Positions 14,269-19,903 of a stretch of 19,903 nt of DNA are shown in pieces. The stretch's first letter is position 1, and each line of letters starts with the position of its first letter. Below the pieces are notes generated by a model. That model ran no database searches and was not told the DNA's origin. It saw nothing but the letters and a program-made list of their open reading frames with translations. Source of the DNA: Planctomycetales bacterium (GTDB taxonomy: Bacteria; Planctomycetota; Planctomycetia; Pirellulales; Thermoguttaceae); contig SKOZ01000082.1 of NCBI GenBank assembly GCA_007119795.1, positions 1 to 19,903 of the forward strand, read 5' to 3'. Position numbers and translations under genes: made by a program.

Positions 14269-14643
14269 CTAGGGCGTCCTGCCGAGACCGCCCAGTTGCA
14301 AATCGTCGTCCGCTTCCACTACTGCTTCGGCGGCACCGTGCCCCTCTTCGCCGGAGGCGTCGACCTGTGGGATCGGCCCCGTGGTGAACAGGTACTGACG
14401 AAGCTGCTCGTCAAACTTCGGAATCCGCCGTCGCAGCCACTCGAGTACCATGGCCGCGTGCTCGATCTCTTCGTCGCGATTGTGCTCCAGGACCCGCTTG
14501 AGCTCCTCGTCGGCGCTGGCGTCGATCCGTTGCTGGTACCAGTCAACCGCTTCAAGCTCCTCCTTCAGGCTGATCAATGCTCGATGCACGTCACGCGTCA
14601 TGCCGGACAGTTCGCCCGTCGGTTCGTGGTAGGGTTCGGCCAT
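14269..14643 (-). CDS. Encapsulated ferritin (EncFtn) with C-terminal targeting tail
   Basis: This 124-residue protein matches encapsulated ferritins, which oxidise Fe(II) inside encapsulin shells. Compared from memory with the Rhodospirillum rubrum protein, the residues align with a constant offset of three: the ferroxidase ligands E29, E59 and H62, the entry-site E28 and E31, plus W35 and H54. These lie in KEELEAVDWYQQR and VLEHNRDEEIEHAAMVLEW. The C-terminal part (about 95-115) is a flexible acidic linker ending DDLQLGGLGRTP, similar to the LTVGSLR-type tail that docks cargo inside the shell. GGAGAACC lies eight bases before ATG 14643; an in-frame start at 14688 would add a cysteine-bearing leader without support. 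The shell gene is next on the strand. Iron enters the compartment, is oxidised here and stored as mineral. Confidence 0.94.
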   Translation of the reverse strand: MAEPYHEPTGELSGMTRDVHRALISLKEELEAVDWYQQRIDASADEELKRVLEHNRDEEIEHAAMVLEWLRRRIPKFDEQLRQYLFTTGPIPQVDASGEEGHGAAEAVVEADDDLQLGGLGRTP

Positions 14644-14866
14644 CAAAGGTTCTCCGCGAATAGATATGCAGGTCGTTCCCGCCGGCACGTTATTCGGTCG
14701 TTTGAGGTTTGGCCGCGCTCCGGTCCCCGAGGTGCGCTGTCACCCGACGGGCGACTTTGGCGAAGAAGGGAAGCGCGGGAGAACGCTTACACGATCTCCT
14801 CCTGCCGGTCATCGCGCGCCCACGGCATCCACAGAAAGGGATTGTGCGGTTCATTCCACCTCAACC

Positions 14867-15022
14867 TCATCCGTTCTCGTCCGCGTTCTCCTCGTTCTCG
14901 GGAGGAACAACCGGCTGGGGAGTTGGCACCGGCTCCTCCGGCGGCGGGACCGTCGGTTCGCAGCCGATTGAGAAGAGGCCCAGGCTGATCGCCAGCAGTA
15001 CCGTTGCAAAGTGGTTCATCAT
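14867..15022 (-). CDS. Short lipoprotein-like peptide
   Basis: The 51-residue product starts with a hydrophobic segment (MMNHFATVLLAISLGLFSIGC) whose end resembles a lipobox (SIGC, with Ser rather than Leu at -3). The remainder is a Pro/Glu-rich tail (PTVPPPEEPVPTPQPVVPP, then ENEENADENG). AGGAGG sits five bases before the first ATG or eight before the second. It would be a small anchored, disordered acidic peptide. It is the first gene of the minus-strand block, 223 bases ahead of the ferritin, and faces the divergent 989-base gap. The ribosome site and signal-like N-terminus make it a plausible gene; no function is proposed. Confidence 0.55.
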   Translation of the reverse strand: MMNHFATVLLAISLGLFSIGCEPTVPPPEEPVPTPQPVVPPENEENADENG

Positions 15023-16011
15023 GAACGCCTCCTGTCGTAGGGGATCCATTCGCCGAGCGGCGAAACCTTCCCTCGCCGCGCCGACGATCCGCGCATCACC
15101 TACCCTCTATCGTGCCGGGACGCGCCGGCGGCCGATCGGCTCCGGCGGCTTCCAGGCGCCACCGCACTCGTGGCGCGGCGGGTCGGCTGCCGACCCTTTG
15201 GCCGCCGTGCGGGAGAACCATCCCGCGCCGCGCCACCCAAGCGCGGCAGAGTGTCGCGCCCTGAAATGCATACTCATTGTTGCAGCGGCCGACGAGATGT
15301 CTATCCACGAGGTTCCTGAATTGAAAGTGGGGGTATCCCCCATGTCGAGGCTGATCGACGGCGACTCTTCTCCGCAGCGTCTGACGCGCCGCTTGCGCCC
15401 TCAGGGCGTCGCGGGAAGTGACGGCGCTGCCGCCGCTCGACGACGAGGCGATTGTCTTTCCGAAAAAGGAGACGACCGCGTCACGGGGGACGGTCACGGT
15501 GTTCTGCGGTCTTTTCGGCCCATTGTGTTGGCCGGATGTCCTGACCGGGTGGCCGCGCAGAAAGCCCCTGGCGCCCGCCGAAGAGGCGCTCGGTGAGCGC
15601 GACGCGGAGTTGGGGTAGATCCGAGACGCCTCGGAAAGATGTTGGAGCGGAACCGGTGGAAGAAGAGGGAGACTGAGGAGGACCCTGAAGGAGACGCCGA
15701 GTGCGAAGCCGCCGAGGGGGAGGAAGACCCTTAGGCCATCCCACGGGTATTTTCGGTCAAAATGGCGATGCCCCCGTCAATCTGTCGCGGTCTGCGGCGG
15801 AGCGAGGGCGCATTCTCTTCCGGATGGGCTGGGGGCAGAAGCGAGCTAGACGGTGCCCTGCGTCGTTCGGCACGCCATTCGCATGAGGGGCAACCGAATC
15901 GTCCGTGTCGCTGCGCCGGTGGGAATGCGTTCCCGCCGAGAGGTCTAGGCGGGCGCTTACAGAGCAAAGCCCAACCCCGAAAAAGGTGGCCGCGCGTGCC
16001 AGGCATCGAGC
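15023..16011. other. Divergent 989-base gap with no convincing gene
   Basis: This gap separates the minus-strand encapsulin block from the plus-strand exporter and must carry promoters for both. Long open frames exist on both strands but read as Arg/Pro/Ala-rich noise. The only odd item is a 31-codon frame at 15639-15734 coding a highly charged peptide (MLERNRWKKRETEEDPEGD, then AECEAAEGEEDP) that lacks a clear ribosome site. A purine-rich run spans 15655-15730. I see no tRNA, repeat array, transposase piece or clear promoter. Part of it may be decayed coding sequence. Confidence 0.4.
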
Positions 16012-17190
16012 ATGAAGAGACCCCTTCTCGGTCTGATTCTACTACTCGTGACGATTGGGGGTGCGGTCTATTGGATCTGGCTCCGCGAGGAACCGTTGCC
16101 GGAGGGCTTGATCCAGGCCAGCGGACGGATCGAGGGGGACGAGATCACCATCGCTGCTGACCTCTCCGGCCGGATCGTCGAGATGGCAGTCGGCGAGGGG
16201 GCGCAGGTCGAGGCAGGCGAGGTGCTGGTACGGTTGGACGACCGCGCGGTCCGCGCGCGGGTGGCCCAGGCGGAAAACGCCCTGGCGGCTGCCGGTGCGG
16301 GGGTGCAGCAGGCCCGCGCAGGGCACCAGTCGATGCAAGCCGGGCTCGAGGCGGCCGAGAAGTCGCTGGCCATCCTCCGCGACGAGGTGCCCCTGCAGAT
16401 CGAGGCCGCCAGCGCCGAACTGGAAGCGGCCCGCGCGGCCCACGCCACCGCGGAGGCTAACGAGGAAAAGGTTCGCGCGGATTACGACCGACGCCTGTCC
16501 CTGTATGAACGAGAAGTCATTACCGAGGAGGAATTCGAGGCCTACGAATTGGCCTGGACCGAGGCCCAGAACACCCTGCGCGCGGCCCGCGCCGATCTGC
16601 AGAGCGCCGAACAGCGCATGAAAGAGGCCCGGCTGGGCGAAGAGCGCATCGAGGCCCAGGAGGCCGAGGTGCAAAGGCTCCGCGCCGACGCGGCCCGGGC
16701 GGCGGCCACCGTGGATGAGCTCCAGGCGCGCCGGGGCGAGTCGGAAGCAGCCTTGGATGAGGCTCACAGCATCCTCGAAGACTTGACGATCGCGGCCCCC
16801 TCCCCGGGCACCATCGTGACGCGGATCGCGGAGCCGGGAGAGGTGATCGTTGCCGGGGGGCCCCTGTACGACCTGGTGGACCTCGACCGCTTGTACCTGA
16901 AGGTCTATATCCCGCAGCGGGATGTGGGCAAGCTCTTTCTGGGTGCGCCGGCTCGCGTTTATGCGGACGCCTTTCCCGACGAACCCTACAAGGCCACGGT
17001 GGGGCATATCGCCTCGCGGGCCGAATTCACGCCACGCGAGGTGCAGACGCCCGAGCAGCGGGTGAAGATGGTCTTCGCCGTGAAGCTCTTTCTCGAGGAG
17101 AACCCCGGCCACCGGCTGACGCCCGGCCTGCCGGCCGATGCCGTCATCCGCTGGAAGGAAGGCGTGCCGTGGAGAAAGCCGCAGTGGTAG
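16012..17190 (+). CDS. HlyD-family membrane fusion protein (YbhG-like)
   Basis: The 392 residues form a periplasmic adaptor anchored by an N-terminal helix (about 5-24). A biotinyl-lipoyl half (ASGRIEGDEITIAADLSGRI, about 36-78) is followed by a long alpha-helical coiled-coil hairpin (about 85-260, rich in Ala, Glu and Arg). The chain then returns to the lipoyl half (DLTIAAPSPGTIVTRIAEPGEV) and a beta-barrel domain (LYLKVYIPQRDVGKLFLG). Such proteins link inner-membrane ABC exporters to an outer-membrane channel. No strong ribosome site precedes the ATG, and AAAAGGTGG is about 25 bases away, so the start is less certain than for its neighbours. Its last 22 bases overlap the ATPase gene. The coiled coil is long, as in YbhG. 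Confidence 0.93.
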   Translation: MKRPLLGLILLLVTIGGAVYWIWLREEPLPEGLIQASGRIEGDEITIAADLSGRIVEMAVGEGAQVEAGEVLVRLDDRAVRARVAQAENALAAAGAGVQQARAGHQSMQAGLEAAEKSLAILRDEVPLQIEAASAELEAARAAHATAEANEEKVRADYDRRLSLYEREVITEEEFEAYELAWTEAQNTLRAARADLQSAEQRMKEARLGEERIEAQEAEVQRLRADAARAAATVDELQARRGESEAALDEAHSILEDLTIAAPSPGTIVTRIAEPGEVIVAGGPLYDLVDLDRLYLKVYIPQRDVGKLFLGAPARVYADAFPDEPYKATVGHIASRAEFTPREVQTPEQRVKMVFAVKLFLEENPGHRLTPGLPADAVIRWKEGVPWRKPQW

Positions 17191-19298
17191 ATCGTTCCCC
17201 GCGCTCAGAGAACCCGGGGCAAGAGGAGCCCGCGGTCCGCGTCCGGGGGCTGACCAAGTCGTACGGCCGCGAGCGGGCGGTCGCGGGCGTCGACCTGGAT
17301 GCCCACCGCGGCCGCATCCTAGGGCTCATTGGCCCGGACGGGGCCGGCAAGAGCAGCCTGCTCCGCTGCGTCTCCGGGGTGCTGCAGTACGACGGCGGAG
17401 AGACCACGGTGCTGGGGACGAAGATCGATTCGGCGCGCGCGGCGGAAGCCGTCAAGGCCCGGCTGGGATGGATGTCCCAGGGACTGGGCAACAACCTCTA
17501 CCGCGAGCTGTCGGTGGAGGAGAACATCGACTTCTCCGCCCGCCTCCGCTCGCTACCGTGGGCCGAGCTGCGGGAGCGAAAGCAGCATCTGCTCGACGTT
17601 ACGCGACTGACCGACTTCAAGGGACGCGCGATCAAGCACCTCTCCGGCGGCATGAAACAGAAGGTGGCCTTGATCTGCACGGTAATCCACTTTCCCGAAC
17701 TGCTCATCCTGGACGAACCCACCACGGGCGTCGATCCGGTCTCGCGCCGCGATTTCTGGTCCACGCTGACCCAACTGGTCGCCGAGCGATCGATGACGGC
17801 CGTCATCTCGACCGCTTACCTGGACGAGGCATCCTACTTCGATCGGTTGGCGCTCCTCGTCGACGGCAGGATCCTGCAGCAGGGGGGCCGCGATCAGGTG
17901 CTCGCCGAGATCGACGAGCTCAAGGTCGGCGTTCGCACGCAGCACCAGCTCCCTGCGCTGGAACGCCTCAAAGAGCAGTTTTCCCACGTGGCCATCATGG
18001 GGACGGAGATCCACGTTCTGGTCGAGACCGACAGCCCGTCCGAGGCGGAGAGGCGGGTCGAAGAGTCGCTGGCGGGCATTGAGGTGCAGGAGGTCCTCTC
18101 GCTGCCGATCGACCTGGAGGACGTGCTGGTTACCCTGATGCACCGCCGCGTCCCCCCGGCGGCCCCGGGGGAGGGCGAGACCGAAGAACGGCAACCCCCG
18201 CGGGAGCCCCAAGGATGGGGGGCGCGGCTCCTACGGCTGGTAAGCCGCCGGCGCGGGGCCCCGCCGGCGGCCTCCGCCGATCTTGCCGAGCTGATCGGCG
18301 AACGGTCCGACGTGCCACCGCGGACCGAGGAAGAAGCCGCGGTCGAGGCGCGCGGTCTCGTCTGCCAGTTCGGCGACTTCCGCGCCGTCGACGACGTGAG
18401 CTTCTCCATCCCCCCCGGCGAGATCTTCGGGCTGCTCGGTCCCAACGGGGCCGGCAAGACGACGGTCATCAAGATGCTCACCGGCCTCCTCTCGCCCACC
18501 GCGGGGGGCGGCAGCGTGGCCGGCGCCGATATCCACGGCGTGCCTCTCGAGGTCAAACAGCGGATCGGCTACATGGCGCAGACATTCTCCCTATATCCGG
18601 ATCTCACCGTCCGCGAGAACATCGAGTTGTACGCCAATGTCTATCGCGTGCCGCGGCACGACCTCCGCGGGCGCTGCCGGTGGGTCGTCGAACTGGCGGG
18701 TCTGGCGGGCATGGAGCACAAACGCACCGATGCGCTGCCCATGGGGGCCCGCCAGCGGATGGCGCTGGGCTGCGCCCTGGTGCACCGGCCGCAGGTCGTC
18801 TTTCTGGACGAACCGACCTCCGGCGTCGATCCCCCGGGACGCCGGCAGTTCTGGGAGATCCTCGTGCGGCTGGCCCGCCAATGGCAGGTGGCCATCCTCG
18901 TTACCACCCACTACATGGGCGAGGCCGAGCACTGCGACCACTTGGGATTGATGCACGAGGGGGCGCTCATCGCCCGCGGCTCTCCCGCCGAACTGCGGCA
19001 GGAATTGGAAGCGCGCGCCGGCGCGCCGCTGCTCGTCGAGACCGACGACCCCGTCCGAGCACTGACGGCCCTTCAGGAGGCGGGCTACAGCGACGCAGTC
19101 TTACAGGGGCGCAGTGCGCGCCTGCTCTCGCGCGATCACCAGCACGACGAGCAGCGGATCCGCCGCGAGCTCGAATCGGCCGGCGCCGACGTGGTCCAGG
19201 TTCGCAGCGGCTCCGTCACCGTGCAGGACGTGTTCGTGCATCACGTCACCGCGCCCCACGAAGAGTCTCCGTCCCGCGAATCGGCTTCACCCCGCTGA
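17169..19298 (+). CDS. Double-NBD ABC transporter ATPase (YbhF-like)
   Basis: The 709 residues hold two nucleotide-binding domains. The first (about 22-325) has Walker A GPDGAGKS (55-62), signature LSGGMKQ (158-164) and Walker B LLILDEP (178-184), with STAYLDEA where the H-loop His normally stands. The second (about 392-700) has Walker A GPNGAGKT (424-431), a degenerate signature LPMGARQ (523-529), Walker B VVFLDEP and an H-loop THYMGEAEHCD with H581. This asymmetry is normal for the YbhF group. A Pro/Glu-rich linker (about 328-390) joins them. The GTG start follows GGAAGGAAGG by about six bases and lies 22 bases before the adaptor stop, indicating translational coupling. It energises export with the permease that starts four bases after its stop. 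The exported compound is unknown. Confidence 0.95.
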   Translation: MEKAAVVDRSPRSENPGQEEPAVRVRGLTKSYGRERAVAGVDLDAHRGRILGLIGPDGAGKSSLLRCVSGVLQYDGGETTVLGTKIDSARAAEAVKARLGWMSQGLGNNLYRELSVEENIDFSARLRSLPWAELRERKQHLLDVTRLTDFKGRAIKHLSGGMKQKVALICTVIHFPELLILDEPTTGVDPVSRRDFWSTLTQLVAERSMTAVISTAYLDEASYFDRLALLVDGRILQQGGRDQVLAEIDELKVGVRTQHQLPALERLKEQFSHVAIMGTEIHVLVETDSPSEAERRVEESLAGIEVQEVLSLPIDLEDVLVTLMHRRVPPAAPGEGETEERQPPREPQGWGARLLRLVSRRRGAPPAASADLAELIGERSDVPPRTEEEAAVEARGLVCQFGDFRAVDDVSFSIPPGEIFGLLGPNGAGKTTVIKMLTGLLSPTAGGGSVAGADIHGVPLEVKQRIGYMAQTFSLYPDLTVRENIELYANVYRVPRHDLRGRCRWVVELAGLAGMEHKRTDALPMGARQRMALGCALVHRPQVVFLDEPTSGVDPPGRRQFWEILVRLARQWQVAILVTTHYMGEAEHCDHLGLMHEGALIARGSPAELRQELEARAGAPLLVETDDPVRALTALQEAGYSDAVLQGRSARLLSRDHQHDEQRIRRELESAGADVVQVRSGSVTVQDVFVHHVTAPHEESPSRESASPR

Positions 19299-19302
19299 TC
19301 CC

Positions 19303-19903
19303 ATGAACCTCCGCCGCACGGCCACGCTGGCGCTGAAGGAATCGCGCGAGATCCTCCGCGACCGGCTCTTCTTCGGTCTGGCCATGGTAGTCCCCGTCAC
19401 GCTCATGCTCGTGCTGGGGTACGGTCTGACGACCGACATGGAGGACGTACCCATCGCCATTCTCGATTACGACCGCAGCCCGCTGAGCCGGGAGTACGCG
19501 CACAAGTTCATCGACTCGCGCTATTTCGACTTTCGCGGCTACCTGGAGCGCGCCGCCCAGATCGATCCGGCTATTACCGGAGAGAGAGTCCGCGTGGTCC
19601 TGGTCATCCCCCCCCGATTTCAGCGCGACCTGCGGCGGGGGCGCGCGGTTGCCGTGCAGTCGATCGCCGGCGGCACCGTGGTCCAGCCGGCGGAGACGGT
19701 GGGCGGGTACGTCCAGGCCACCACGGCCGCTTTCTCCCAACAGCAAGCCGTGGAATACCTGGCCCGTCGGGAAGGCCTCTCCCTTTCGGCAGCCGAAGCG
19801 CGGCTCGCGCCCGTCCGCCTGCAGGTGCGCTTCCTCTACAACGAGCCGCTCGACAGCCGCTGGGGAATCGTCCCCGGCTTGATGATGATCGTGCTCATGT
19901 TCA
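19303..19903 (+). CDS. ABC-2 type permease, N-terminal part (YbhR/YbhS-like; runs off the window)
   Basis: The frame opens with MNLRRTATLALKESREILRDR and remains open to the window edge, giving 200 residues. The first membrane helix is at about 23-43 (LFFGLAMVVPVTLMLVLGYG); the large periplasmic domain then follows with PIAILDYDRSPLSREY and RVVLVIPPRFQRDLRRG, both typical of ABC-2 permeases of drug-efflux type. The second helix begins at WGIVPGLMMIVLMF, where the window ends. The start codon lies four bases after the ATPase stop, so the genes are one operon. A second permease gene is expected beyond the edge, since the YbhGFSR layout uses a pair. Confidence 0.93.
   Translation, partial: MNLRRTATLALKESREILRDRLFFGLAMVVPVTLMLVLGYGLTTDMEDVPIAILDYDRSPLSREYAHKFIDSRYFDFRGYLERAAQIDPAITGERVRVVLVIPPRFQRDLRRGRAVAVQSIAGGTVVQPAETVGGYVQATTAAFSQQQAVEYLARREGLSLSAAEARLAPVRLQVRFLYNEPLDSRWGIVPGLMMIVLMF

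Noticed and set aside
16042..17112. Open frame of 356 codons on the - strand opposite the HlyD gene
   Set aside because: The + strand frame has a complete HlyD domain order and overlaps the ATPase gene in operon style; the antisense frame has no family signal.
17169..19298. Degenerate LPMGARQ signature in the second ATPase domain as a sign of decay
   Set aside because: YbhF-type double ATPases commonly carry an LPxG-type signature there, so it is a family trait.

Overview
The window is high-GC bacterial chromosome with dense, short-spaced genes and clear Shine-Dalgarno sites (AGGAG-type) before almost every start. Signal peptides, a Tat-type leader and an HlyD/ABC export system point to a cell with a periplasm, i.e. 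a Gram-negative-type bacterium. The sequence does not fix the phylum; Pseudomonadota- or Planctomycetota-like lineages are both plausible. I see no rRNA, tRNA, CRISPR array, IS element or phage gene.

Left block (about 1-9020, all + strand): a redox and sulfur stress cluster. In order it holds the C-terminus of a VKOR-like thiol oxidoreductase, an OsmC-type peroxidase, a small cupin, a small acidic membrane protein, an unrecognised exported protein with an MMCGCP motif, a Tat-leader Fe-superoxide dismutase, and a three-domain persulfide dioxygenase/rhodanese protein (CstB-like layout). Two YeeE/YedE-type sulfur permease halves follow. After a gap that appears to hold a decayed permease fragment come an exported SIMPL-domain protein and a secreted PQQ-type glucose/sorbosone dehydrogenase.

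Middle block (about 9080-15022, all - strand, read right to left): a short lipoprotein-like peptide, an encapsulated ferritin with a C-terminal targeting-peptide-like tail, an encapsulin shell protein, a DJ-1/PfpI protein, a helical-bundle protein, an unusual fusion of an HPF-like ribosome-hibernation domain to sigma-70 regions 2 and 4, an exported Pro/Tyr-rich protein, an alpha/beta hydrolase and a dodecin. Encapsulin and ferritin together should form an iron-storage nanocompartment. Hibernation/sigma, DJ-1 and dodecin genes beside it suggest a stationary-phase or oxidative-stress locus.

Right block (16012 to the edge, + strand): a YbhG/F/R-like exporter with an HlyD adaptor, a double-NBD ATPase that overlaps it, and the start of an ABC-2 permease cut by the window end. 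It is separated from the middle block by a 989-base divergent gap with no convincing gene.

The items most worth following are the HPF-sigma fusion beside an encapsulin locus, the apparent dual start of the superoxide dismutase (exported and cytosolic forms), and the altered HxHxDH motif in the persulfide-dioxygenase-like protein.
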